Origin: Legionella maceachernii
Lineage (GTDB): Bacteria; Pseudomonadota; Gammaproteobacteria; Legionellales; Legionellaceae
NCBI RefSeq assembly: GCF_900167045.1
Contig: NZ_FUXJ01000009.1
Span: 1-64,000, forward strand
DNA: 64,000 bases
Reading direction: 5' to 3'
Program-made: the position numbers and the translations under genes
Notes under the pieces: model-generated
Databases searched by the model: none
The model's input: only the letters and a program-made list of their open reading frames with translations
Told to the model about the DNA's origin: nothing
Part shown: one piece after another, positions 28,650 through 37,528 of the stretch
Numbering within the stretch: the stretch's first letter is position 1
How the letters are laid out: every line of letters begins with the position of its first letter

Positions 28650-29493
28650 TTTATCTAACAAAATAGCTAATTTGCCCATTTCTTGGGCCGGGCGTTTTTT
28701 ATATCGCTATTTGCCTTATCGACGTACTGTTGTGAAAGCGAATATCGAGCAGGTTTTTGGCAGTCAGCTGAATGATGGGGAAAAAGTACGCTTGGCAAAA
28801 GCGTTTTATTCCCACTTAGCTAAGTCAATCAAAGAAGCCATTCAACTCCGATTCATGAGCGAAAAGAAACTGTGCGAGCAGGTGGAGGTGCGAGGTTATG
28901 AGCGCTTACTGGCTATTGTTGCTGAAAAGCGGGGTGTACTCATTTTAACCGGCCATTTTGGAAATTGGGAGTTTGCCCCCATTGGCGGGATCCTCAATTT
29001 TAAAGAATTTCAAGGACAGTTCCACTTTATCCGTCGAACACTACGCTATAAATTTATCGAGAAAATTTTATTTAAACGCTATTACCAAGCGGGTCTTAAC
29101 GTCATTCCTAAAAAGAATTCCTTACAGCAAGTTTGTGATGCGTTAGAGCAAAATCATGCTGTTGTGTTTGTTTTGGATCAACATGCTTCTTTGGCCAATC
29201 GCGATGGTATTGCTGCTGAATTTTTTGGAAAAAAAGCGGGGACTTATCGCAGCTTAGCCAGCTTTGCTCGACATACAGGAGTACCGGTTGTTCCTGCAGC
29301 GGGATATCGCCTTCCTAATGGCAAGCACGTGCTTGAGTTTTTTGAGCCTATTTGCTGGCAAGAATATGCTAGTGCACAAGAGTCTATCTATCGTAATACG
29401 TTGAGCTATAATCAAGCGTTGGAAAAAATAATTTTGGCCCATCCTGAACAGTGGCTGTGGCTACATAAGCGCTGGAAGTTAAAAGAGCTGTAG
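28642..29493 (+). CDS. LpxL/HtrB-family acyltransferase (LpxXL-like)
   Basis: A 283-residue lysophospholipid-acyltransferase-superfamily protein of the lipid A late acyltransferase type, acting at the cytoplasmic face of the inner membrane. The catalytic HX4E motif is TGHFGNWE at about residues 107-114, followed by the usual VLDQHASL and a C-terminal PEQWLWLHKRWK, the LpxL signature. Start is GTG inside the end of the previous gene (8-base overlap). As last gene of the carrier/dehydratase/synthase operon it probably transfers the completed very-long-chain acyl group to lipid A, like rhizobial LpxXL. The alcohol dehydrogenase gene found just before lpxXL in rhizobia is absent. Confidence 0.88.
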   Translation: MTSLSNKIANLPISWAGRFLYRYLPYRRTVVKANIEQVFGSQLNDGEKVRLAKAFYSHLAKSIKEAIQLRFMSEKKLCEQVEVRGYERLLAIVAEKRGVLILTGHFGNWEFAPIGGILNFKEFQGQFHFIRRTLRYKFIEKILFKRYYQAGLNVIPKKNSLQQVCDALEQNHAVVFVLDQHASLANRDGIAAEFFGKKAGTYRSLASFARHTGVPVVPAAGYRLPNGKHVLEFFEPICWQEYASAQESIYRNTLSYNQALEKIILAHPEQWLWLHKRWKLKEL

Positions 29494-29654
29494 CAGCTCA
29501 TTTGATCGGGCTTTTTTCTCCTTACCCTTACTTAAGCTTAAATTTTTCTACCTGTGAGTGTTTACGGAGTAGCCTACATGCAGCGCGCTATATTGAGGAA
29601 CAGCCGGGATAAGTCGCGGGACATAGTGATACGTTCGATTGCTTACCTTAATAA

Positions 29655-32600
29655 TTAAGCTAAAACTGACGCTGTATGGGAAGTTTCTTGGAAATAAAGA
29701 GTTTTCCCTGATTTGTGGCCAAATAACCCTAAATGCCCTAACGTTTGACCTGCCTTGGGAGTAAGGTCATCGGAGTCGACTTGATGCCTTACCTCTATCA
29801 GTTTGCTACGTAAATAATGAATTATATCACCCTGTTTAGTCGAAATTGCTTTATTTAATGCAAGTCTGAGCATTTTGGGGGTGGGTTTATTTTCAGGTAG
29901 TTCGCACAAATAAGTAACAATAACCGGATGGCACCATTCAACAGCTAATGGGATTGCAAAGTCTAAATTTCTTTGAGAAAGCGGAGTAAAAGTTTGACAA
30001 ATGGTCTTTACAATATCCAACTCTCCTCCCTTAATGGCTTCCTGTAGAAGTTTTACAGAAAATTTAGGCTGTAATTTGTTAGTAGTTAAGTTGCAAAACA
30101 GCGCTACGGTTTGAGATTTCTTAGATTTGATTGCCCATTGTAGTAACGAAAAAATGGCATTTTGTACTGTTGAAGAACTAGAGAGATTGCAAAGATAATC
30201 GACGACGTCTAGTTTACCTGATTTTGTAGCGGCCGTTAGGGCAATGACTAGGGCATTTTGTTGAGTTTTTAAGTCGTTTATCGAACTCAGTAGATGTTTA
30301 ACAATGGGTAAATGGCCATTGGTTGCTGCTTCCTCTAATGTTTCGTTGATGATTTTGGGTGTATTTAAAATATAACCTGGCAAATTGCCAAGGCAGATGA
30401 CCATATTCAAAAGGCCCATCATGGCTGCTTTTTTAAAGCTTCGCTCAATAACAGCCTGCCCTGGCTTGAGGGTTTTTAAATGACCCAGACAGAGGACAAT
30501 GTCTTCATTATTGTTTAAAACCGCGTGACTAAATGCTTTATCAATCTGCAGCTGGTGAGGTGCATTTTCCAATAACTCAGAGAAATAAGCGACAAGTGTT
30601 AAATGCTTGCGCTGTAAGGCCAAATGAAAGAGTTTTTCAATAAGACTTTTATTAGGTACCGGTGAAGACAGAGTACAAAGCAACTCCACGACAGGTAAGT
30701 GGTTATTTTCAACTGCCGTTTCTAACACTCGTGCAAAAGTTTTATCCGTCACGCGCGAATAAATCTTGACATTACAAAGTTGTTTTACAATCTCTACCTC
30801 TCCATGTTGCGCTGCCAAAATGAGTGTCTCAGCAACAGTGGTACTTCTTACTTTTTTAGGAGAGAGCTGGCAAAGGTAAAAGACGGTGAGCCAATGTTGA
30901 CTTTCAGTTGCCATACGAATGGCGTTATTTAAGCTATCTTTATCGGGCACTTGATGGGTTGCAAGCAGTTTAAGAAGAGTATTATTTCCCTGTCCAGCTG
31001 CTTTGACAAAAAGAGAGAGACCCCCATAATCTTTTGTCATCCAATTCGTGCAGGCAATGGGCTCACTCTCTAATCGCATAGTGACTTGTGCTTTTATGAC
31101 TTCGTCATCAATTGCAGCCAATATTTCAATAAGCACGCGTTCTTGGATACTTGTTTCGCCAAGTCTAGCTTCTGGTAATGAAAGTGCTTCAATAAATGCA
31201 GCAAGATCAAAATATTGACCCAGGTTTCTATAGGAAGCTCTAGCGATTTGAGTGTATAAAACATACTTATCTATTACCTCGGTATGAGGCGCTAGGCCGT
31301 GTAAAAGATTTAATTTTCTATTGACTTCGAGCCAACTGTCTTCAATGCAATTATAGCCTGTTGTATTTAATGGACTTTGGGTGTTTGCTTCTATGGAGTC
31401 CTGAAGCTGTAAGTGCAACACCTTACTGAGATGACTAAGACGAGAAACCCACGCTGGGTGACGTTTTAGCAAATAGGCTACTTCATCATCTTCAATGAGA
31501 CTGGATGGCTGCGAAAGAAGATAATCGACGAACTGCTCAAAGACTAAATCGGCAGATTCATGTTTATTTTTTACTAAGAGCTTTAATAATTCAAGCAGCT
31601 GCATCGTGGTCTCAAAATCAGAAGAACTAGCAGAAATAATTTGTTCCACATAGGTGCTCATATTCATCGAGTTGATCGTTTTAAGAAGAAAAGGTTTATA
31701 TGCCAATAGATGAAAAATAGCGCCTTGATGCTGAGAAAGGAGCTGCTCGGCTGTTGAATCCTCAATGAGCATAGCCAGTGCTTTAGTTAACTGAGAATTT
31801 TTTGCTTTGCTAATAAAGTTAATCAGCATGGGTAATTGTTCTGTGGTCACTCGGGGTTGATTTAAATGCTTTTTTAATAGCACAAGCCAGTCTGCGTTTT
31901 CAGTGCGTACAGCCCAACTTATCGCTGCGATTAAAAATGATGGACCAAACAATTGAAGCAATGCATTAAAATTGTAAACGGTAGGGGAGAACTCATACAG
32001 GGCAGGCTCAACTTCAACATATTGCAATGGCTCATCATGCTGTAAAGAGCCATTCAGGGCATAATTCAAAAAACCACGTTCGCCGCAGCTGACCTTCTTT
32101 GCTTTTTCAATCAGGGTTTTTGCCTCAGGAAATTCGTCTAATAGGCTGTAAAAATGGTCGATAGCACTATCAGGCGAACTAAGCGCATAAAGGTTATAAC
32201 TCATAAAATGATGTAAGACGTGTGTGGCTATAATCGTTTTGTTTGGAACTTTGCGCTGAAGAAGCCACAGAATGAGTGCAGCATATTTTTCTGTATCAGC
32301 AATTTCCTCTTTGAATAATGCAATGATACCTAAGGGATTTTCTTGATCTTTTAAGGCGTCAGTGAAATATTCCAGATGGGCGTTAAGGGTGGACAGCGCT
32401 CTCTTTTTTTTAACTAGTTTTTCTGCAATTGAGTTAATTTCAGGATATGCAGCAAATAATCCTTGATTAAGAAGATAAAATTGTACAGTAACGGCTTGGT
32501 TTTCTTGTAATAATGCTTTAAATAAATGGAGTATTTTTTCTGCAGAATTGGCCAGGCGAGCTTCTTTTGGAAGCGATAATAAATAGCTTAAGGCGACTAA

Positions 32601-32870
32601 AAACAAAGTAGCCCCCTCGTGTTTTTTTATAGTTTGCTGACAGAAATCAATAAAATTCAGTAAATTGGTGTTTTCATCAAGCGCATTAATGGTCGAAAGG
32701 GAGGGTGAAGATGAACTGAGTTTTGCGATTCTTATGTCAGCGATTAAACGCCGATTGAGCTGGTGAGCGTCTGAATACTCCTGTTCTAAATCCCTTAAGC
32801 TGATTTTTTGGTCCGAAAAATGGACGATGTTATTGTTATTTATCCACTGCAATAATAAATGGAGTTTCAT
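29655..32870 (-). CDS. Large ankyrin-like repeat protein, candidate Dot/Icm effector
   Basis: A 1071-residue protein with no signal peptide or membrane segment. It is Leu-rich and helical throughout. From about residue 640 to 1030 it shows degenerate ankyrin-like units of 36-38 residues, with phrases such as LEEAATNGHLPIVKHLLSS, LILAAQHGEVEIVKQLCN and LQEAIKGGELDIVKTICQ, in which the usual G-TPLH is eroded. The N-terminal 600 residues resemble no family I know. The C terminus is polar (QETSHTASVLA). Size, eukaryotic-like repeats and isolation between housekeeping blocks fit a secreted effector, but that is inference. An 8-bp palindrome lies just upstream of its start. Confidence 0.7.
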   Translation of the reverse strand: MKLHLLLQWINNNNIVHFSDQKISLRDLEQEYSDAHQLNRRLIADIRIAKLSSSSPSLSTINALDENTNLLNFIDFCQQTIKKHEGATLFLVALSYLLSLPKEARLANSAEKILHLFKALLQENQAVTVQFYLLNQGLFAAYPEINSIAEKLVKKKRALSTLNAHLEYFTDALKDQENPLGIIALFKEEIADTEKYAALILWLLQRKVPNKTIIATHVLHHFMSYNLYALSSPDSAIDHFYSLLDEFPEAKTLIEKAKKVSCGERGFLNYALNGSLQHDEPLQYVEVEPALYEFSPTVYNFNALLQLFGPSFLIAAISWAVRTENADWLVLLKKHLNQPRVTTEQLPMLINFISKAKNSQLTKALAMLIEDSTAEQLLSQHQGAIFHLLAYKPFLLKTINSMNMSTYVEQIISASSSDFETTMQLLELLKLLVKNKHESADLVFEQFVDYLLSQPSSLIEDDEVAYLLKRHPAWVSRLSHLSKVLHLQLQDSIEANTQSPLNTTGYNCIEDSWLEVNRKLNLLHGLAPHTEVIDKYVLYTQIARASYRNLGQYFDLAAFIEALSLPEARLGETSIQERVLIEILAAIDDEVIKAQVTMRLESEPIACTNWMTKDYGGLSLFVKAAGQGNNTLLKLLATHQVPDKDSLNNAIRMATESQHWLTVFYLCQLSPKKVRSTTVAETLILAAQHGEVEIVKQLCNVKIYSRVTDKTFARVLETAVENNHLPVVELLCTLSSPVPNKSLIEKLFHLALQRKHLTLVAYFSELLENAPHQLQIDKAFSHAVLNNNEDIVLCLGHLKTLKPGQAVIERSFKKAAMMGLLNMVICLGNLPGYILNTPKIINETLEEAATNGHLPIVKHLLSSINDLKTQQNALVIALTAATKSGKLDVVDYLCNLSSSSTVQNAIFSLLQWAIKSKKSQTVALFCNLTTNKLQPKFSVKLLQEAIKGGELDIVKTICQTFTPLSQRNLDFAIPLAVEWCHPVIVTYLCELPENKPTPKMLRLALNKAISTKQGDIIHYLRSKLIEVRHQVDSDDLTPKAGQTLGHLGLFGHKSGKTLYFQETSHTASVLA

Positions 32871-32880
32871 ATTCGTCCTT

Positions 32881-32902
32881 AATGAGTCCAGATTGACTCA
32901 TT
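32881..32902. promoter_or_regulatory. Palindrome upstream of the large repeat protein
   Basis: AATGAGTC (32881-32888) and GACTCATT (32895-32902) form a perfect inverted repeat with a 6-base spacer, 10 bases upstream of the start codon on the minus strand. It could be an operator or a leader hairpin that covers the ribosome binding region. No known regulator consensus is recognised. The rest of 32871-33224 is AT-rich and contains nothing else that I can name. Confidence 0.4.
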
Positions 32903-33224
32903 ATAAGGCTCTCCTCGGCAAACACAAAATATTTTTTGTGCGAAGGGAAGATTTTTAAAACCATTAGGTCATTTACTAGTCTATACTTTAAAAAAGTGTC
33001 GCTTTAAGCAGTAAAAGCTGCATTGGCGCGATAGTAAAAAAATAACTACTCAACCCTCTTTCCAGAATAAAAATTAAGTTAGGGACAGAAGCATAGGTTA
33101 ACTATGTATGATGTTTAAGGAGACGAAAAAAATTTGTATGTTGTTTGCTAATATTTAATTAGGAGTAGGCAGGCTAAAAGCTTAAGGTCTGTAAAATTAT
33201 CGTCAGTCAAATGTAGGACATTTT

Positions 33225-33617
33225 ATGGGAAAATCTAAGTTTACGTTTTTTAAAAATGCCAATCCATCCTCAATAGCACAATTAATTGAAAATATTACTA
33301 ATAATAAACCTCTCATTCAGGAATTGATTCAAAGGATAACCATTTTCAAAAATTCTTTTGATGAAGAATTAAGGCAATCGCACAGGAATCGAGAAGAAAT
33401 ATTGGCTGCTTTCAACAGGAGCAAATGTTGCTTAGATACCTTAAAAAAGATGGATGCTAATCAACCCATTACCGCTGAGGAGCAACGCGTATTATTCGAT
33501 TACATAAAACCAATGCACCTATCTGGAGCTCAAATTATTGAAGAAATTCCTAAAGATAAAACGGATGTTGAAGAAATAGCCAAAGATAGTCCAGAAGAAA
33601 AATCAGCAATGCCATAG
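33225..33617 (+). CDS. Small protein of unknown function with Glu-rich tail
   Basis: A 130-residue soluble protein, helical (residues about 14-60 look like two amphipathic helices) and ending in a charged, Glu-rich tail with EEIPKDKTDVEE and SPEEKS. Such E-blocks near the C terminus are a known, weak feature of Dot/Icm substrates. No family is recognised. It is divergent from the large repeat protein and convergent with the solute-binding protein. The upstream 300 bases are strongly AT-rich. A normal gene start (ATG, weak ribosome binding site TAGGAC). Confidence 0.55.
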   Translation: MGKSKFTFFKNANPSSIAQLIENITNNKPLIQELIQRITIFKNSFDEELRQSHRNREEILAAFNRSKCCLDTLKKMDANQPITAEEQRVLFDYIKPMHLSGAQIIEEIPKDKTDVEEIAKDSPEEKSAMP

Positions 33618-33643
33618 GCGATTGTAGACGGCTCAATGAGTCT

Positions 33644-34399
33644 TTATTTAGCAAAAAATTGGAAGTAATAGTTATAGAGTCTCACATAGACGCCATTGGA
33701 TTCATATTTTGTAAGCATTTGATTAATTTGTTCTATTTTGTCCGCATTATTAAAAGAAGTCGCAATTCCGATCCCATAACCGAGATCAAACGGCCGATGC
33801 AAAACGCGAGCTAAATCAGGATATCGATGCTCTATGTAGAGTGCAGTGTAATAATTAATAAAAGCTGCATCAGCTTCACCATTTTTTACTGCAAGCATTA
33901 AATCATCATAGATAGCATAAGTTACAATTTTAATTGGAACCGGCGAATTTTGCGCAAGAAAAGGTCCGTAGACTCGTCCGCGCAAGGTGGCAATTCGTTT
34001 GTTTTGTAAATCGCTTATAGTATAGATGGCAGATTGATTCGGGACGATAAAACCTCCCTCACTGGGCAAATAAGGTTGGCTAAACAAGTAAAGCAACTGG
34101 CGTTCTGGAGTAATAGTCAACCCTCCGATGATAAAATCCACCTGATTCTGATTGAGAGCTGAGAATAAATCATTATTTTGTACCGGAATGAATTCGCATT
34201 GCCAATTCAAGTCTGAGCAAATTAAGTTCATTAATTCGATATCGAACCCTTCAAGCATGTAGTGTTGTACATTCACTGCAAAAGGAGGTGCAAATACGGG
34301 AGTCCCAATTTTTACCGTAGCATGAAGAAATGAAGAGCAAAAAATGCAGCATAGTAAAAGGATGATGCGGATAAACCTTCTCTCCATAATGGTATCCAT
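33644..34399 (-). CDS. Periplasmic solute-binding protein, amino-acid type (SBP_bac_3)
   Basis: A 251-residue protein with a signal peptide at residues about 5-27 (RRFIRIILLLCCIFCSSFLHA). The mature part follows the family 3 solute-binding fold: GTPVFAPPF at the start, the signature LEGFDIELMNLICSDLNWQC at about 49-68, DFIIGGLTITPER, and LQNKRIATLRGRVYG in lobe 2. Such proteins deliver polar amino acids to ABC importers or act as sensors. No permease or ATPase gene is adjacent, so it either works with a distant transporter or is an orphan. ATG five codons in is an alternative start. Confidence 0.85.
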   Translation of the reverse strand: MDTIMERRFIRIILLLCCIFCSSFLHATVKIGTPVFAPPFAVNVQHYMLEGFDIELMNLICSDLNWQCEFIPVQNNDLFSALNQNQVDFIIGGLTITPERQLLYLFSQPYLPSEGGFIVPNQSAIYTISDLQNKRIATLRGRVYGPFLAQNSPVPIKIVTYAIYDDLMLAVKNGEADAAFINYYTALYIEHRYPDLARVLHRPFDLGYGIGIATSFNNADKIEQINQMLTKYESNGVYVRLYNYYFQFFAK

Positions 34400-34433
34400 T
34401 GGCTCATATGTTATCTAGTATAGATCGAATTAC

Positions 34434-34562
34434 CTATTCTGCAGCAAGATAGCCACAAACCCAACGAGCACTGACTGGCGTTTGGCAAAGCTGAATGAGC
34501 TGTTCATTCCGACCGAGATACGCAGCATAATTTATCCAAAGGTAGGCTGGATTTTTATTTAC
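34434..34562 (-). pseudogene. Possible C-terminal gene remnant
   Basis: On the minus strand 42 codons without a start codon read as plausible protein, including NPAYLWINYAAYLGRNEQLI and ending ARWVCGYLAAE before TAG. An in-frame stop lies immediately upstream. The composition (Trp, Tyr, Cys, Arg/Glu spacing) is more protein-like than expected of AT-rich spacer. It may be the tail of a decayed gene. Weak evidence. Confidence 0.22.
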
Positions 34563-34614
34563 TTAGCACTAATGGTTTATAATTAAACAAATTGCCTCAT
34601 CATATGGAATCGCA

Positions 34615-35289
34615 ATGATTACTAAAGCACAGTTAAATGAATTATTAGACAATAAGTCAGTTCGTTTTTTTCTGGCAAAGATACCCAATCTAACTACCTT
34701 GCAAGACATAAAAAATGCATATCCTGATTATAAAGAGCAACTTTTAAAGAGGATTTCAGAGCCGGAGTTACTTAGTCAATTTACTGCAAATGAAAGTATT
34801 GAACGTTTTATGGGTATTTTTGACATTTCACCATATGATGAGGATTTTATAAATTCCTTAGGAGCAAAAACGGTATTAATGACTGACTCTTTTCGCCTTG
34901 AACCCCATATTATGCTGCATCATACCCTTACCAGGAATGAGTTAAATAATTTAACGCCTGAAAGTGAAGAGATGCTGGTTGCTAGGTTGGAGATTTTTAT
35001 TAATTCGTTGCCTTATAATTATCATCTTACAACTGACCATAAAGACGATAGCCTATTAAAATTACAATTGGAAATTGATAAACAAAAAACGCTTTGGCAA
35101 GGTAAAAATGCCATTATTGCTCAGCTTGAGAAAATTGAGGCTGCTGCTAATCGACTAAGACCTATACCAACGCCAGCTTTATCAGAAAAACTAATTGTTT
35201 TTTTTAAGCAAAATAGGGAATATTTAAAGCCTGAAGAGTTAGACGAATTACCTGATGACCTTAAAGACAGGTTTACCCCTCCCGGTTAA
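34615..35289 (+). CDS. Protein of unknown function, possible effector
   Basis: A 224-residue soluble, acidic, helical protein with no signal peptide and no recognised domain. The N terminus (MITKAQLNELLDNKSVRFFL) and the central SPYDEDFINSLGAKTVLMTD are distinctive. A probable coiled coil covers about residues 140-182 (LQLEIDKQKTLWQ). The C terminus is Glu/Asp-rich (KPEELDELPDDLKD). Isolated between non-coding stretches in a region of unusual genes. A Dot/Icm substrate is possible but not shown. Confidence 0.6.
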   Translation: MITKAQLNELLDNKSVRFFLAKIPNLTTLQDIKNAYPDYKEQLLKRISEPELLSQFTANESIERFMGIFDISPYDEDFINSLGAKTVLMTDSFRLEPHIMLHHTLTRNELNNLTPESEEMLVARLEIFINSLPYNYHLTTDHKDDSLLKLQLEIDKQKTLWQGKNAIIAQLEKIEAAANRLRPIPTPALSEKLIVFFKQNREYLKPEELDELPDDLKDRFTPPG

Positions 35290-35632
35290 TCTCTTGGAGT
35301 TAAGGGTGCCATAGTATCTCTATCTATAATATTATTCCCTCTGTCTAGTGATGTTTAAAAAAGTGATTATCTCTTATTTAGAATCCTTTATATTTGGCCC
35401 TTGTTTCATTGAAAACATAATATATATTTTATTGTAATTTAATATCCCTTTAGCTTCGAAATTGCGCTGAAGCCTCAAATTGAAATGAGGTGCAACTAAC
35501 GATAGATATTTGCTTTAATCTTTGGAGCCTATTCAGAGGAATAAACTCCAAAGCCAATTAACTCTAACAAAAAACAATAGCTCCTTTGCGTATCATTTAA
35601 ATCACAAAGGGCCATTGCTTCAGATGCTCTTT
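35290..35632. other. AT-rich intergenic stretch with inverted repeats
   Basis: No gene of credible composition is seen in these 343 bases between convergent genes. There is an 8-bp inverted repeat, CTTTGGAG (35520-35527) with CTCCAAAG (35546-35553), and the hairpin listed separately near 35600. Nothing else stands out. Confidence 0.6.
35567..35611 (-). terminator. Candidate terminator downstream of dsbD
   Basis: On the minus strand, CCTTTG/CAAAGG arms (35583-35588 and 35605-35610), extended by wobble pairs, are followed six bases later by TTTTTT. It lies 22 bases past the dsbD stop. Confidence 0.5.
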
Positions 35633-37000
35633 TTAACTTAACGGCAGTGCGTGGGAAGAGGCTTGTTTAAGTAAGCTTAACATTGCTGTTTTGCTAATGT
35701 AGCCTACCGAGGTGAATTGATTTAATCGCTGCCCTTGAGCGTCAAAAAATAGCAGGGTGGGTGTGCCATAAATAGCAAAGCTCTTTTTGATGTCTGCGAC
35801 CTCTTGATTATTTTCACTGAGATTAACTTTTACAGCGAATAAATTTTTCATTGCTTTAATCACCTCTGGTTGATTAAAGACTTTGGTGTCCATGTCTTGA
35901 CAGTCGCTGCACCAGCTGGCCGAAAACTCTAAAAAGACTGGCTTATTTTCCTTTTTAGCACGCGCTAATTCCTGCTGAATTCCTTGCAAGGTATTTACCT
36001 CAAGAAAACGTGTAGAGGTATTAGCTTTAGTTACTGCTTTTGCTGGCACGAAGGGAGATACCATACTGTAAGTGAAAATGCTACCAAATCCTAAGACGAT
36101 GATTCCTAAGATTTGCGATAGACGAGCAGATTTGTCTTCTATGGATCGTTGCATGGCTAAAGTGAATCCAGTGGCAATAAACAGTACAGCCCATAATAAA
36201 TGGGTGATGATGACAGGTAATACTCGTCCTGACATCCAAATGGCGATGGCAAGCATCACAATACCAAAGAGCTGTTTTATTCTAATCATCCAAGCTCCCG
36301 TTTTAGGCAATAGTGAGCCGTAGCCTGCTGCCACTATAATCAGAGGAATACCCATCCCTAGCGCCATGACGAACAAGATTAATCCACCATTAAGTGCTTG
36401 CCCACTTTGGCTAATATAGGTGAGTACACCAATCAAGGGTGCTGTGACACAAGGCGAAACAATGAGCGTGGAAATCACCCCCATCAACAACGTCGACAAA
36501 AAATGAGACTTATTCGAGCGTTGACTGAGGCGATTTAAACGGGCATGCAGATGAGTGGGAAGTCGCAGCTCAAATAAGCCCAACATGGACAAGGCCATTA
36601 AGACGAAGAGGAGACTAAATCCCACAATGACTACAGGACGTTGCATGAGTGTTTGCACGGTAGAACCCATAAAACCGGCAAGCATACCTGCTGTAGCGTA
36701 AGTGATTGCCATACCTAACACATAACCTAAGGATAATTTAATTGCCTTTGGTGTCGATAAGGAATCTTGTCCTACAATGATCCCTGAGAGAATGGGTACC
36801 ATGGGTAGGACGCAAGGAGTGAACGCCAGTAAGATTCCAACTATAAAAAAGGTACCTAAATAAATCAAAGCATTATTCTGCTGAATAAAATTGATGACAA
36901 TGTCTGGATTTGCACTGTCAAACCCCCAAGAAAAAGACCAAACAGCATGTGAAATCAGCATTAATGTCATAGCGCCAAAAAGACGTATTAAGTGTTTCAT
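35633..37000 (-). CDS. dsbD: Short thiol:disulfide interchange protein DsbD (beta and gamma domains only)
   Basis: DsbD carries electrons from cytoplasmic thioredoxin across the inner membrane to periplasmic thiol proteins. ATG 37000 is preferred over the frame start at 37012 because GAGG lies 6 bases before it; the product has 455 residues. After a signal-like segment come eight hydrophobic segments with the paired cysteines of TPCVLP (about residue 61) and SPCVTAPL (about 184). The C-terminal thioredoxin domain has the active site CSDC (about 367-370). The N-terminal periplasmic alpha domain of E. coli DsbD (565 residues) is missing. Legionella is known to have DsbD forms of this short kind. 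Confidence 0.9.
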   Translation of the reverse strand: MKHLIRLFGAMTLMLISHAVWSFSWGFDSANPDIVINFIQQNNALIYLGTFFIVGILLAFTPCVLPMVPILSGIIVGQDSLSTPKAIKLSLGYVLGMAITYATAGMLAGFMGSTVQTLMQRPVVIVGFSLLFVLMALSMLGLFELRLPTHLHARLNRLSQRSNKSHFLSTLLMGVISTLIVSPCVTAPLIGVLTYISQSGQALNGGLILFVMALGMGIPLIIVAAGYGSLLPKTGAWMIRIKQLFGIVMLAIAIWMSGRVLPVIITHLLWAVLFIATGFTLAMQRSIEDKSARLSQILGIIVLGFGSIFTYSMVSPFVPAKAVTKANTSTRFLEVNTLQGIQQELARAKKENKPVFLEFSASWCSDCQDMDTKVFNQPEVIKAMKNLFAVKVNLSENNQEVADIKKSFAIYGTPTLLFFDAQGQRLNQFTSVGYISKTAMLSLLKQASSHALPLS

Positions 37001-37101
37001 TTTAAACCTCATAAAATCAATTGATTGATAGCCGATAAAAGCGCATGCTAATCGCTATAAACAAGCTCAGTGCGATTTATCGGTAATAGACTATTTTTGC
37101 T

Positions 37102-37422
37102 TTATTTAAAGCGAATAGGAGGTTTGAACGGTTGGGAGAGCGGTGAATTTGAAGTGAGTTGGGTAAGAACAAAAAAGAGCGCTCCTGCAAGGATGAATAA
37201 GAAAGGCGCAGTATTCAATTCATTTTCTGTCAAGGTGTAATAAGTCGATAATTGGCAGTAGCTTATGCTTGATGTCCGACTTGAACAATCGCTCGTTGTC
37301 ATCGAGTAATGGGTTGAATTAAGTGGACTTTTATTCTGATTAAACGAACAGAATGGTTTTAAAAATAATAAAACCAGACAGAGGATCATTAAGCAGAGAA
37401 GTGGTTTTGTGCTAATTTTCAT
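37102..37422 (-). CDS. Small membrane protein of unknown function
   Basis: The frame is open to 37569, but that would run into the divergent GGDEF gene and the upstream part is not protein-like. ATG 37422 (MKISTKPLLCLMILCLVLLF) starts directly at a membrane segment and gives 106 residues. There are two hydrophobic segments (about 7-25 and 73-92) around a Ser/Thr/Cys-rich polar loop, so probably a loop in the periplasm. Located 101 bases upstream of dsbD in the same orientation. No family recognised; the gene itself is moderately certain. Confidence 0.45.
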   Translation of the reverse strand: MKISTKPLLCLMILCLVLLFLKPFCSFNQNKSPLNSTHYSMTTSDCSSRTSSISYCQLSTYYTLTENELNTAPFLFILAGALFFVLTQLTSNSPLSQPFKPPIRFK

Positions 37423-37528
37423 CAAATCATGATAACAGTAGAAAAAGGAAGTGTAAATATTTGCACTTGGCTCTGGATGAAAACAAATCGCTCTCAATTT
37501 GAAAAGTGGGTGTACTAGAATAGTAGTT

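Noticed and set aside
29254-29442. Minus-strand 62-codon frame inside the LpxL-like gene
   Set aside because: It is covered by a gene with clear acyltransferase motifs and tight operon overlap.
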